64,000 bases of DNA from Elmis aenea (taxonomy: Eukaryota; Arthropoda; Insecta; Coleoptera; Elmidae), in assembly GCA_947652605.1 (NCBI GenBank), contig OX393579.1, forward strand, positions 39,562,970 to 39,626,969, written 5' to 3'. The translations under genes were made by a program, and so were the position numbers. Below the pieces are notes generated by a model. It did no database searches and was not told where the DNA came from. It saw only the letters and a list, made by a program, of their open reading frames with translations. Positions 12,655-25,279 of this stretch are shown here, one piece after another; the first letter of the stretch is position 1; every line of letters begins with the position of its first letter.

Positions 12655-12915
12655 ATAACCACCTACATGCTACATGTAATAAAATATGTATAAAACAGCT
12701 TCAAGTATAAAAAAATGCTAGTGAAAATGCAGACCTTACTAAACCTCAATTCTTTAGTTAAAACATTATTTTTTATTTCAATTGAGATGTGTACGACCTC
12801 GGCAATCTCATACATTGATTAATAGTTTGAGTAATGACAATAAAAAATATTTTGGTCTGCTTGTTTAGATACCATAACTTTGAGTCCTATCATTACAATC
12901 ATTAGGTTTGTTCCA
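12655..12915. repeat. Dispersed repeat, copy 1 (downstream of OBP)
   Basis: Shares order and spacing of several blocks with 16475-16775 in direct orientation: ACCACCYACATG near the start, AATATGTATAAAA, AGTATAAAAAAA, GAAAATGC, and at the far end AAAATATTTTGGT and AACTTTGAGTCC. The middle parts have diverged. Type unknown. Confidence 0.5.
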
Positions 12916-13234
12916 ACAACGACTTGCAGATTTTTTTGACAATAGACTCTCTTGTACAGGATATTTTGGTAATCGTACCATATTATTAAATCATAAATCT
13001 GCCTATTTTAAAATTGGTCTATTGGTCATGGTATTATATTTAATGCAATTTGGGCGAATTCAACGTTAGGTTCATTAGACAGTAGTTTAAAAATACCATT
13101 ATAGATAACATATTTGGTAGTCCTCTTTTATGTTGGTAGTTCAAATAAGTTCACCGAGAAAATTGTAACATTTGTAACTGTACACTGTCAAACGTTATTT
13201 TTTGATTGTAAAAGTCGAATGCGTTTAAATAAAA

Positions 13235-14670
13235 ATGTCGGTAATTAACGGGCGTGCTCTTCATTACGTGTTTAAAATAGGGGACAGGAAGTTAACTGCT
13301 CAATTTTATCGCGATGTTTTGGGAATGAAAGTTCTTCGTCACGAAGAGTTTGCCGATGGTTGTGATGCCGCATGCAATGGGTTAGTGAACTTAAATATAT
13401 TATTTTTTATATAGCTAGTGATTCATGATTTTCTTTAGCCCTTATGCTAACCGTTGGAGCAAGACCATGATCGGATATGGCAGTGAAGACAATCATTTCG
13501 TTGTAGAGTTAACATACAACTATCCCATTAAGTCTTATGAAAAAGGAAATGATTTTTTAGGCATAACAATTACAAGCAAAGAAGTACTTGAAAGAGCAAA
13601 AACTCACAATTGGCCTATCTTACCTGGAAATATTTTAGAAGCTCCTGGTGGATTCCAATATTTTATAAAAGACGAACCCCAGCCAGTTGATAAAGGTTAA
13701 GTTTATTAATCATTCTGCTTAAATTCGTTTTTGTGGTTTTACATGTTTCATGTATATTATGTTTGAGCCAATATTATTTTTTATGTATCTGAACTTAAAT
13801 GAGCTATTCGTGAATAATAGTGTTGTGTTTCTAATTCATATTAATTTATGATCAGTAAAAACCATAATGGTCCCTTGAATTTTGAGTAATAATATATAGC
13901 TAACGTGAAATAACTTTGCTTTTTTATATTGTATATTTAACACAGTGTTCCAGAAATGCTAATAAAGTGGTAGTTCTCAACATTTAGAAATTGGAGGATT
14001 CATATTTTTTTTAAATGATTTGATCTGAAACATTCTTACAATACTTTCAATTAGTCATTTTAGCAATCCAAAAGAAAATGCGTGGATAAAAATATTTGAG
14101 AAATAAGAATTGGCATTGCTCATCATTAAGTTGAATTATACATTACACTTTTTTTTTGTTAAATAGATCCAGTCGAAAACATCATACTTGCTTGTTCAAA
14201 CCTAGAAAAATCTATAAAATATTGGAATGGATTACTGGGCTTAAGAATTTTTGAACAAGCAGAAAAAAAAGCTACAATTGGATTTAGTGAAGACCAAGCA
14301 AAACTCGTATTACAAGATATCGGTAAAGATAAATTTAAAAAAAAAGTTAACACGTGAACATAAATATTTTTAAGGTGAGCCTCTCAATCGTGCCAAAGCG
14401 TATGGTCGTATAGCATTCTCGTGTCCTTACGAACAACAACCCATGATAGATGAAAAAATTCAAAGTGCAAATCAGACCATTTTAACGCCACTCATAACTT
14501 TGGATACGCCGGGGAAAGCCACAGTGAGAGTTATAATACTCGCCGATCCAGACGGACATGAAATTTGCTTTGTTGATGACGAAGGTTTTCGTAAGTTATC
14601 AGAATTTGATCCAGAAGGTGACACACTACTTGATAGATACATGAAGAAAGACAATTCAGACAAAGAATAA
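13235..14670 (+). CDS. GLOD4: Glyoxalase domain-containing protein 4
   Basis: Vicinal-oxygen-chelate fold protein of the glyoxalase superfamily; the family is widespread in animals, often mitochondrial in mammals, and its reaction is not settled. Exons: 13235-13380, 13439-13695, 14167-14322, 14375-14670; 855 nt, 284 aa, all in phase (mammalian homologues are about 300). First VOC module: [68 protein letters not shown]. Second module: [66 protein letters not shown]. The motif strings fit GLOD4 rather than lactoylglutathione lyase. The AATAAA at 14666-14671 overlaps the stop codon. Convergent with ACOX3. Confidence 0.96.
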
Positions 14671-14926
14671 AGTTAATGTGAAAAGGTAAAGAAAAATATA
14701 ATTTTTAATTAAATTATTTTTCGTGCAATTAAAAAAAAAAGTTCTTTCCAAAGCAGCGCTGTGTTTAAGAGCATTTGAAGATTACAAATATCTTATATTG
14801 TATGATTATAAAATATTGGAAGTATATTTGAGTGCAAATATTGTACACTTTCATTTTTATCGATTCAAATCCATATAAAATTTTTTTTTCTAAAATTTTT
14901 TCATTAAACTACAATGAATTTCAGTA

Positions 14927-16199
14927 CAGTAGACTCCCGTATAACGCGAGTTCCTACAACGCTCTATATATTTTTTACATACATAGCTTGTTATGTCCAC
15001 CGTTAGGGATTTACTTTGTTTTACTTTTATTTTCGCCATATGTGTGATCAAAGTATGTATTGCGATCGCGAAAATTTTCGAATTCCAGATTTCGACGCAT
15101 TTACACGTTTAAAGGTCCCCTGTACTTGTTTTGGCTATTTTCGTGTTGACGCCCGTGTATTAAGTGTGCAGGTGTGTATGTGCCAGACTTTAATTTTTTT
15201 GACATTAGTTATCTGTAAAGGCATAAAAAATATATTACAAAATGCATATGCATTTTGTTGATTTTTCAAATAGGTAATAACTAATGTGGTTTAAGTTGTA
15301 ATGTTAATGCAAAATTACACGAAAACGTTGATAGATAAAAATATTCTGTTAATGTAGGATTGTAGGCTTATGTCGAGATCCAAAAAAAAGAGCTATTTTT
15401 TGTACCTCTTAAAATTACGAAATTATTTGAAAAATTAAAAATTTAGAACTTTTCCGTAAATATCTTAACATTTTTTTTTTAAAATTTTACTATATTATAG
15501 TTTATTTTTCTTCGTTAAATGCATTTTTCAGCTCTCTTTAATTTCTGCAGAAAAGGTTAAGAATTTCTTTAAATATAAATTTTCTGTTAACCCTTTAACT
15601 GGCAAATTAATTTACGATAATTTTCATTAAAAAATGACATTTATTTAAAAGGGCGTATCTTTTAAACCGTTAGGGATATCTAAGTTCTGTCTGTTGCAAA
15701 AACTTCGTTAATATTCAGTTACAATTTCGTCTCGATATAGTAGTGACCTAATTATAAGAATAAAAAAAGTTTTCGCATGTGACATTTTACGCTGCACACG
15801 CTTTCTAAAATGTACTAGGTCACGCTTTAAACTTATTTTACAGAGTTATAAAATCTCGTGAAGAATAATTGTTTCACACAGTGTGATTCAGCCAATCAAA
15901 GAGATTAATTTAATGAAAAATTCGCCGAGATACGATAATAAATAAGAAAGTTATTAAGTTTTACGCATAAAAAAAAATAAAAAACGCATATTTTTCAAAT
16001 TTCATAAAATTACGTTTTTCTTTATTTTGGCAACATTGCACTACTTTGAGCATCTAAAATTCGGATCTGGAGGATGATTCTGCTATAGAGTCTCTCAAAC
16101 ATTATTCTACCACTCATCTCCCCTAGGGGACCCTCGCCCGCCCATACGCGATTTCATACAACGCGTAACGTATTAACCACGTTATACGGGAGTCTACTG
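14927..16199. mobile_element. Pogo/Tigger-like element without transposase
   Basis: 1,273 bp between GLOD4 and ACOX3. Ends CAGTAGACTCCCGTATAACG and CGTTATACGGGAGTCTACTG are near-perfect inverted repeats, flanked by TA at 14925-14926 and 16200-16201. The 'CAGT..ACTC.CGTATAACG' type terminus is that of TcMar-pogo/Tigger elements. The interior is AT-rich with no transposase frame recognised. Confidence 0.8.
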
Positions 16200-16277
16200 T
16201 ATCAGCATTTACACTAATTCTTACCAGATGTGTAATATCTAAAACAAGTGCAACTGACATGAATTAATTCTTGTTTC

Positions 16278-16338
16278 ACTGGCAAGTTGCCAGTAAAACA
16301 AAACAATATATTATGTTGCCCCTGGCAACATAATATAT
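16278..16338. repeat. Two adjacent perfect hairpins
   Basis: ACTGGCAAGTTGCCAGT (16278-16294; 8-bp arms) is followed by a 15-bp-arm hairpin 16306-16338 with loop CCT, arms ending TGTTGCC/GGCAACA. Both share the TTGCC/GGCAA motif. Possibly a MITE remnant or a 3'-end structure of a convergent transcript. Confidence 0.55.
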
Positions 16339-16474
16339 CATTTGTTTGCTAGGCAATGCCCATTCTTCATAAAATAACTTTTTATTAAGGTGGTAGGTGT
16401 TTGTGGTTAAAGTTGTCACATATTTATTTTATATTAATAAATGCAAAATTTCTTAATACGTTTTTTATTTAACA

Positions 16475-16775
16475 ACCACCCACATGTAACAAAAATATGT
16501 ATAAAATTGTTTCTAGTATAAAAAAACATCAGTAGCGAAAATGCTATAACTACAAATCAGTTGTACATTACCAATCAAATATAATATAACTATGGAAATT
16601 AATAAAAGTTTTGATTGGTTAACTGTCTAAATAAACATTGTATCAATTTTAACAAAAATAGACATTCACAAATTATTTATCTACACCTAGTACATTTACA
16701 TCATAAAATATTTTGGTACACATGAACAAATCCCACAACTTTGAGTCCCATAATCATTTTACCAAACTAGCCTTG
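16475..16775. repeat. Dispersed repeat, copy 2 (downstream of ACOX3)
   Basis: Direct-orientation relative of 12655-12915; see that entry for shared blocks. It occupies the 3' flank of ACOX3 and may be part of its 3' UTR on the minus strand (TTTATT at 16464-16469 reads AATAAA). Confidence 0.5.
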
Positions 16776-16829
16776 AAAATTACTTACTTTATAAATTCCC
16801 ACCGATCGTATCAAACTAATATAGTCCGA

Positions 16830-19800
16830 TTATAGTTTAGATTTTATATTATCTTTCCAGCATGTTATTTCCTTCCACCACGTAGGTCTAGACATACTTC
16901 CAGGTGCCTGCATAATCGCGTGTTCTAAATGCTTGTATACCTAACAAAAAAGTACACATTAGCAATGAACATCTCATTTATTCTATTGTTATTTACTTGT
17001 CCATCGGAGTATCCCAAAACAGAATTCATTATAAAATCTGGAGGTGCAACTGCATCAATTAAAGCGACTGCATCGTCTTTGATTGCGTGGCATAATTTCA
17101 AGATACTTTCTCTTAAAAGCTTAGCTGGTTGTGGACCAGACATGAAGCCACCTTGATAGAGTGTTCCTAAATGTTTCTCAAGCGACCATATTCCATATAA
17201 GGAAAAGATTTTCATTAAAACTGTCCTTACTGCTACATCATTGGCTTCACTAATGATCATATGCAAACGTTGCAGAATAAAATGCTGTAACGATTATTAC
17301 ATGAAAGTAGTTTTACAAATAATATTTCTCTTCACAAATATTAAGTTAATATACCTGTTTTATTTTGTAATTAATATCAAAAAATGAAAGTACAGGGAGG
17401 TCCAAATTCGATGGGATTGCATGGGTATCTCGGTTAATAGTCAAGATAGGGAAACGGTTAAATTACCAAAAATTTGCAGTTTTTTGGGAAAAACTCATAA
17501 CCGTTTTCAAAAACATTTTATCATTTCCGGTTTTCGAGTTATTGAATAAAATGAATTTTGTTTTCATATTAATAATGTGTCATATCTCCGTTATTGTTGT
17601 AATAATCGAAAATGTTTATGGAGATTATTTGTAGATATTTTTACCTTTAATTTAATTATACTAAAAAAAATAAAATATTACGCTCGCCGTTAAAAAGTTA
17701 TGACACAAACTTACCTTTTTTTTTTAAATGGGAGCGATAGTTGGCTATGACTTATTTAAATTCCTTATTTTTTCTCATTCCAAATATATAAGGGTTGATG
17801 TATTTATTTTCAATAATACGCAAGTTACGAAGGTTTTTCAGTTTTTTTTTAAAGAAAATCATAGGCTGTGAAAACAAAAAAAAAACAAGGTGTAAAACCT
17901 TTTAAAACTAGTGTGGTAGAAGTTACCAAGGTTTTTAAATTAGTTGTTAAGATAAACATCAAATATTTTTGAACATAAGATAAACAGCAATATACTACTA
18001 CTACTGCTGATTCCCATTGAATAAAAAAATAAAGGAAGGAGCTTTAATTATTATACTGCAGCGTTTGTCGACGATGGAAATGACGACATAAAAGGCCTCG
18101 GATGGCGGCCGGTTTTGATAGGTCAAACAGTCAATAAATTTAGTTTTGTGTGCTACAATGGTTAGCTGCAGATCTTGTAGTCTTACTAGGTCCAAAAATG
18201 TTGAAGATTGATAGATTACGTTTCATAGGTAAGTAGACATTAATATTTTGTAGTGTAATATGTATTGGAAATTTTATGTGGTCTGTCAAAATGGTATGTC
18301 ATATCAGTGGCGTGCATTTTTGTACAGCATATTTTTTAACTCTCATAATAAACAATACAAATATTGATGTATGCTGTAGTTTTTTTAATTCCCTCAACCA
18401 CAAAACAAGAAATAAATAAGTAAATAACAGGCTCAAGTCAAAACAAACCAAATATTTACATTATTCAATACATATTAAAAAATGTTAGATACGCCACTGA
18501 GAAGCGGAAACATGTATCCGCCATATTGAGAGGCTAACCTGGACGCATTAACATCGCTAAAATGCTCCATCTTTTTATTCAATGCTGATTCCGACTATAT
18601 CGTTGTTTTCTTATATTCAAATATTTTCAATGTTCATCTAAACTTCTAAACAACAAATTTAAAAACCTTGGTAACTTGTACCACACGAGTTTTAAAAGGT
18701 TTTACACCTTATTTTTTTGTTTTTTTTTTTGTTTTCACAGCCTACTACAACATTCTTTAAAAAATAAACTAAAAAACCTTCGTAACTTGCGTATTAAAAT
18801 TAAATACATCAACCCTTATATATTTGGAATAAGAAAAAAATAAGGAATTTAAATAGGTCATAGCCAACTATCGCTCCCATTTAAAAATGGTAAGTTTGTG
18901 TCATAACTTTTTATCGGCGAGCATAAAATTATTTTTTAGTGTAGTCAAATTAAACATAAAAATATCTAAAAATAATCTCCATTAACATTTTCGATATTTA
19001 CAACAATAACGGAGATATGACACATTATTAATATGACAAAAAAACACTTTTTATTCAATAACTCGAAAACCGGAAATGATAGAATATTTTTGAAAACGGT
19101 TCTGAGTTTGTCTCAAAAAACTGCACATTTTTGGTAATTAACGGTTTCTATATCTTAAATTTTAACCAAGATACCCATGCAACCTTATCGAATTTGGACC
19201 ACCCTGTACATATTTAAATAGGAGTATGATTTAAGTCCATTAAGAGTTACTACTTAATAGAAATATCCTGCAGTTTTATACCACAATTTATGATTTGAAA
19301 TTGCCTTGTTTTTAAATTAAAGAATTCATAAAATGTTTGTGTTCAAAAATGTTGCATACGAGTCACAACATTTTTATGATTTCAGCCACTTATTGCTTGT
19401 GAATCACAGATGTTTTCATTTGATAATGAAATATTTTTTTCTTAAATCATAATCAAGGTTTGGTAAAAACAACCACACAATTTTTAGTATTGTTATATGA
19501 AAACTGATTGTCGACTTCAAATTATTCCAAAGGTAAAGTTTCCAATCACAGAAATATCATAACGAAATTTATTATAATATGAGTAATTCATTTACTTACC
19601 TCAATGTAAGCAATAGACATAGTTTTAGCATGAAATACTTGACTCTCATTTTTGGCAGCAAAAGAATCCATACCCATTTGCATGTTGTTTTCACATTTAT
19701 CGTATGTTTCTTTTAGCAGGTAACAAACAAGCCATTGGTATGCATCTAATATGGCTGAAAAACAATAATTTATTATGATAACGTTTTAATTATAGGTAGA

Positions 19801-22800
19801 AGAACTTACTATGTGGCAACATTGCTTCTTCAGTAGTAGTTGCTGTAAATCTGTAACTTCTCAAGATCTGAGTAGCATTTGTTATAAAATCAATCGATTT
19901 CAGTGGCGATTGAATAGTTTTTCTTTGTAGTACCAGCGGCCACAATTTAATGAGCCAATTACTTGTTTGCTGGATAAGTATGTGATTTTCTCCTTCATAA
20001 GTGCAGTTAGCATCATGGTCATTTTTTATTTCTCCCAGTCCAGAAACTAAAATATATTTGTTGGTATGTTGTCGAACGTTAAGTATAATTTTTTATACCT
20101 TTGAGGAATCCATGTCCAGCACAAGCTTCTCGGCATTCTTGGGTACAATCTCTTACAATCCAACCAGCTACTGGTTTTGAAGCTGATGAAAGTGCATGGA
20201 GTTCAAGACCCAAATCTGCCAGTTCTTCACTTTTTTTACCAAGCATGGTATCCATAGTAAATTGATATTGCGTTGTCATAAAATCGCCTGCAAAAATTTT
20301 TAAGGAATAGGCCATAGCCAAATAGGGCAGGAGACGGTGTTGCTAGAAAAATAAATGAAAATTACTTAACGACAGCATTTTGAGTGTGGAAATATTTATC
20401 CGAGTTCTTCAAATTCTCTAACCTGTTTTTTTTAAATTTCTATTATTATTAAGAGTTAGGTAGTGGTTTATCTGTATGCTTCTACATGAAAATAATGGGG
20501 ACCTAGGCAACCGTTAAACATAAAAAAAGTCAATGTAGCAAACAAGTGTTTTTACTGCTTATAAAAGCTTCATTCTCATTAGTCACTTGCATTTAAGTAA
20601 CCTGACCAATGTGAACCTGATATTCAGTTTGTTTAAAGTTGATTAAAGCCGACTCTCAAGTTTTAAGTAAAGGCGCGTTCTCACGATTCGATTTTAGTTG
20701 TTCAACTTTGGTTGATCAAGTAAAATCGAATGAAAATTACCGTGTAAACCTATATTTCAATTTTTGTTGATCAACTTTAGTCGATCAACAAAAAGTTTGA
20801 ACCGTTCAAACTTTATCGTTCAAGTAATGAGTCACTGTTCTTTAGTCATTTAAAAAAAAAATGCACATTTAACTATTCCATAGCCAACTTCGTGGCCCAT
20901 AAGAAAAAATGAAATTAGGGGTAATATCTCAAAAATGGTAGGTGTTAAAAAAGATCTAAAATAACAGTTACATTCTCCATTAAAAAGTACCTCAAGAAAG
21001 TACAAATAAAATTGTTTTAACGATTAAGACGAAAAAGTTATGAAAGAAAAATGAAATTCGACATTTTCATATTTTTTGCATTAACATCTGAAGCATGAGG
21101 GATTTTGCACTTTTAATAATTGATTGTGGCTCCTCTCATACTAAGGAATAATTCATCTAATTTAAACAAAGCTGTATCTCTTATAATAAGTGAGATCCCC
21201 ATGCTGGAAATGTAATCTGGGACACCCTGTATAGTGCCTAGTTTCTGACATCTTAAAATATCCGAAAAACGATTAGCTCTAGTTTGCAATTTTTACTGTC
21301 AGCACTAAACTGTTCAAAAATTTTACCATATTCAGAAAAACAAATGAGTTGCTTGTAAATTTTGATTGAAATTTTTTTCCGTACGTTGTATAAACCTTTC
21401 AATGAAATATGTACTTACATGTGTTTGATATTCTAAAATTGGAACTTCGTTTTCTCCATCAGGACCAAATTGTCGCCTAACTGCAGCGTATCTGACGGCA
21501 ATCGAAATAGCCTTACACGCATACACGGCACACATGCCTGTTATATTAACTCTTCCTACAGACAACGATCCCAATGAAGCACCATGTCTCTTATTGGGAT
21601 CTTTAAACGGACTTACATAAGTCCCATTCTCCAAAACATCACCGGTTCTGTTAAGTAAAGCCGTTCGTGGGATGGCATAATTATCGAACATAACGAACCT
21701 AAATTGTTTATATTGTTAAGTAGATGATTAACTTCCACATTAAAATAAACTTATTACCCATTGTCAATTCCATTTAATCCAATTTTTTCACCCATGTCAC
21801 CTACTGTAACGCCGGGATATGGTTTTAAGGTGTATGGATCACGAATTGGTACAACAAACACGTGCAATCCATGAGGTACTTTATCTGGAGTTACGAGATG
21901 AGCAAATACTACGGCATGTGTTGCACATTGGCCTGTAAAATAACGTTTCATTTGGTTACTTGCAAGATAATTTATTTAAATTTTGTTTCACGCTGTTTAT
22001 TATTAATATAAATAAATAAATTATTTTTGATATCGAAAATAATCTACATCTGTCGAGTTTCTGTCAAATTTAAGTGTGATAATGGAGCGAAATTGAACGT
22101 GATTTATTTTATTTATTGCGTACCAATTTCTGATTGTTATTATTCTTTCACAAACAACAAATGTTTCAAAACACAAAATTAAGTTAAAAAGTTATTATCA
22201 ACAAATATCCATTTTACCAGAACATTTTGGGCTAAATCAAGCATACGTATTATACGCCATATTTTACAGTAAATATAAGCAGAAATGTGATTTTGATTGC
22301 ATATTTTTCACATTAAAATTTGCTTGGTTGTTATAAATTTATAGAAGTTCATCTTTTACATTTAGCAGTCCAAGTCCTAGTATTCCATTACAGTATTATA
22401 TTACTTTTAGTAAATACCAAATGCAATGGAAGTCGCTTATAATGGGGGTCGGACACAACCTAGCAAACCCGGGTTATGTGATAACCGCGGTATAACCAAA
22501 TTGTTGAAAATTTTATATTTTTATTTAAAAAAACTAAGTTTTTTACATTGTCTTCATTATTAGTAAACATAAGAAAATAAACTCTGTTCATAATTATAAA
22601 ATACACTTGGGAACGAAAAAAAAACAGCCTTCACTGTAGTAAATAAATATACTAATTAAGTTTTTTTTAAATGAAAGGAGTCGGGAGTTGGTTTTAAAAA
22701 ATACCGACTCGGGAGTCGGTTATTTTTCTGCCGACCCCACCCCTGATAGTAAGTGTAAATTTTGTTGTCAGTTTTTGCAATAATTAAAAGTACACTTTTA

Positions 22801-24205
22801 AGTACATCCAAAGACGACAAAGTTATTAATAAGAACTAACATGACATTAGACCTAAATTATTTGATGTGTCGAATTAGAAAGGCCAAAAATGTACAGGGT
22901 TGACCAAATTTAAATGTTTTACGGGGTTTTTCTGATACTATAATAGTTAGCGTAAATCTGATATCGGCCTCTTGGGTTATTTTTTTGAGAGAAACACACC
23001 TGTGTTATTAGATTTTTTATATCACTTTCCATTTTAGCACTAGACGAAATATTAATTTCAATGTTTTTGAAAATTTACTAGAACTTCTTTATTTATAAAA
23101 ATAGAACTAAATGTGAAAGATGTTTTTTATTAACCTTTTTATGCTCAATTTAAGAACATCTTTATAAATATTATTGTTCATCCATTTATTGCAAAAAATA
23201 ACCGAGATATGGATAATTTTGTGCAAATTTTATTATCACAGTTTGTCATGGTTTCGTAAACAAGTGATGTTCGCCATTAAAAAACAACTAAATGCCATTT
23301 CTAAGTAAATTCTGTACAAGTGAAAACGTTGTCAACACTTACAATGTGCATATTAAACTTTCAAAGTGTTCAAATTTAGCCATGTTTACAATATAACAGC
23401 TATAAAATACAGCTACAAAGTTCGTCTCTCCTTAAATTGTTCATTATGTATACATTAATTGTGAGTATAAGATCTCAAAGGTTAAATTTATCTTTTAAGA
23501 ATAAATACATTATTTTAACTGACCTAAAGATCCTGCCCAACATTTTGCTGCTTGAAAATCAGGTGAATGTAAAATGAATTGTTTCGTATCTTTGTCATAT
23601 GTGGCAGTAGTTCGCATGCCTTTGGTATTTGATCCATGAGCAATTTCAGTGAGGCAAAAGCAGCCTGTAATCTAAATTAAAAAATTAAAAAGCCAGCCAA
23701 GTAATTTTAACAAAATTATTTACTTCGCCATCTATTGCGCTTGCAACAATAGGCATATGCATTTGTGTACCCATTGAACGTACGACACTAGTAAATAGAC
23801 CAAATGGAATTGAATATTTTACATACGATGAAGGATCCAACTGCATAAGAATACTTTGTATCTGTTGAGGTTTTCTTAAGTTATCTATATTATGGAATCC
23901 CAGCATATCAATCGACTTAATGGTATACATTCGTTTGGTGGCTAAACGTCTTTGCTCATCAAACGGTGGTGTGACTAGACTTTTTTCATATAAAACAGGA
24001 TGTTTACGGATTTCATCATATATCTCTTCCTACGAAATAATTGTTTAATAGAAACTTGCTACAAATACAAAGGAATTATAAATACCTGGTACTCTATCAT
24101 GTCCTCAGTATCTATGAATATTTTCATCTTTTTCCAATCAAATGATGCTTTTTTCCTGTAATGGTCCAAAGGACCAGCAGGAAAATCCTTTAAATGATGT
24201 GCCAT
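16830..24205 (-). CDS. ACOX3: Peroxisomal acyl-CoA oxidase, ACOX3 type
   Basis: FAD flavoenzyme for the first step of peroxisomal beta-oxidation (acyl-CoA to trans-2-enoyl-CoA with H2O2). Coding exons: 24205-24086, 24029-23724, 23671-23524, 21932-21758, 21698-21419, 20342-20099, 20046-19810, 19754-19600, 17284-16997, 16940-16830; 2,064 nt, 687 aa, all junctions in phase. Features in order: acyl-CoA oxidase N-terminal domain ([29 protein letters not shown]), FAD-binding middle region ([44 protein letters not shown]), [12 protein letters not shown], the catalytic Glu442 in [18 protein letters not shown], and the C-terminal Ser-Lys-Leu peroxisomal import signal. [14 protein letters not shown] separates it from ACOX1. 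A splice acceptor at 24221-24220 just before the ATG suggests an upstream non-coding exon that I could not find. Introns hold three transposon insertions. Confidence 0.96.
17393..19206. mobile_element. Foldback element, GGTCCAAATTCGATGGG family, long copy
   Basis: 1,814 bp within an ACOX3 intron, flanked by TA. Arms 17393-17940 and 18655-19206 are inverted copies of about 550 bp, opening CAGGGAGGTCCAAATTCG and closing CGAATTTGGACCACCCTG. The ~715-bp centre (17941-18654) is absent from the short copies at 45274-45915 and 59285-59920. No intact protein is seen; a short frame from ATG at 18159 begins MVSCRSC and then breaks. Confidence 0.8.
20850..21234. mobile_element. Fragment of a CAGGGTG-ended element in an ACOX3 intron
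   Basis: Right end ...CTGGGACACCCTGTATAG at about 21233; upstream sequence (CCATAGCCAACTTCGTGGCCCATAAG...) resembles the interior of other foldback copies (compare 46370-46390 and 47005-47030). The left end is not identified. Confidence 0.45.
22010..22745 (+). mobile_element. hAT-type element with GGAGTCGG-rich ends, copy C (left-truncated)
   Basis: Homologous to 30490-30984 plus 32110-32346 of the copy at 29148, i.e. the same region but without the retrotransposon insert. It ends ...CCGACTCGGGAGTCGG...CCGACCCCACCCCTG at 22745. It lacks the left third of the element. Intron of ACOX3. Confidence 0.65.
22895..23410 (+). mobile_element. Foldback family GACCAAATTTAAATG / GAACAAATTCGGATG, partial copy
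   Basis: Begins TACAGGGTTGACCAAATTTAAATG. It shares with 44210-45270 the order of blocks: a gttagcg.aaatctgata stretch, TTTATTTATAAAAATA, ACTAAATGNCATTTC, and GTGTTCAAATTTAGCCATG. Right arm absent. Confidence 0.55.
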
Positions 24206-25277
24206 TATGGACCAGTAGGCTGTAAATTGAAACTGAAACTTGTTACGACTAAATTTGCAATAGTTTAACTAATATTTTATTTTTAAAAGTAGGATGATAA
24301 GAGGACGATAACTAAAAACAATACATTTATCTGGCGTTATAAAGTGCTGTTATCTTTGAGTGTTTCTAAAATGGTAAAGTCATTCATTTTATTCAAACTT
24401 TGGACTGTTGCTGTCGTTATCATCGCATATTTATTAAACATTTAACATAAACATCGACCTTTTTTGCTTTAACTACTTACACCAACTTTCTTATATGACA
24501 TAACCTTGTTTTAATTTAAATGACCTTGACATCGAGTCAGAGGCGTATCATCTTGTGCATTTCGACATGCATACCAAGGACTAAAAATTGTTTTAGATAT
24601 AATTATAATGTATACATTTTTTACTGTGCTAGCTCGTATGATTATCACTGTTTATACATGCATGCAAATTTATTAAAATATTTTTAAAAAAACATTTCCT
24701 CATCGTTTCCGATTCAGCTTCTACAAATGTTTGTTAATTAAACAATTTTGTGTTTTTAGCCTTTGTTACGATTTTTAAAATTTAAATGGTGATTTAAGGC
24801 ATTTAAAAAGTTTTGACATAATATGACCAAAAAAATAATTAAAATATGCTATGGGAATGTAAATTATTATTTAAACATGCAAACGATATCCATTATCGTT
24901 CAATTTAACTGTTACAGTATTATAAAATATATGCGTGTTTACATTATTTATCATCGACCATGATACAGCAAATTTATTATCTTCATTAACTGTATTTGTA
25001 TCGTATAAAAATCAATTAAAATAATAAGTAACAAAAGTCTCCTTAAATTTGCTGTCTAGGTTTGAATTAAGGAAAAATAAGAACATTATATTTCTGGACA
25101 ATTTCACAAAAATGTGGTAATTTATTCGATGTACTTATATCAGTTTGCATATGACGGAATATAAAACACGCATAATGATTTAGTACAAGATATTCCAAAA
25201 TAATATACAAAGCCATGTATATGAATAAGAGTGAAAGCGTGTTAGTTCAAACCCAGTTTCGTTAATCATAAATGAAG
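24206..25277. other. 5' flank of ACOX3
   Basis: About 1.07 kb of AT-rich sequence that should hold the ACOX3 promoter and perhaps a non-coding first exon. No other gene or repeat recognised. Confidence 0.35.
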
Positions 25278-25279
25278 TA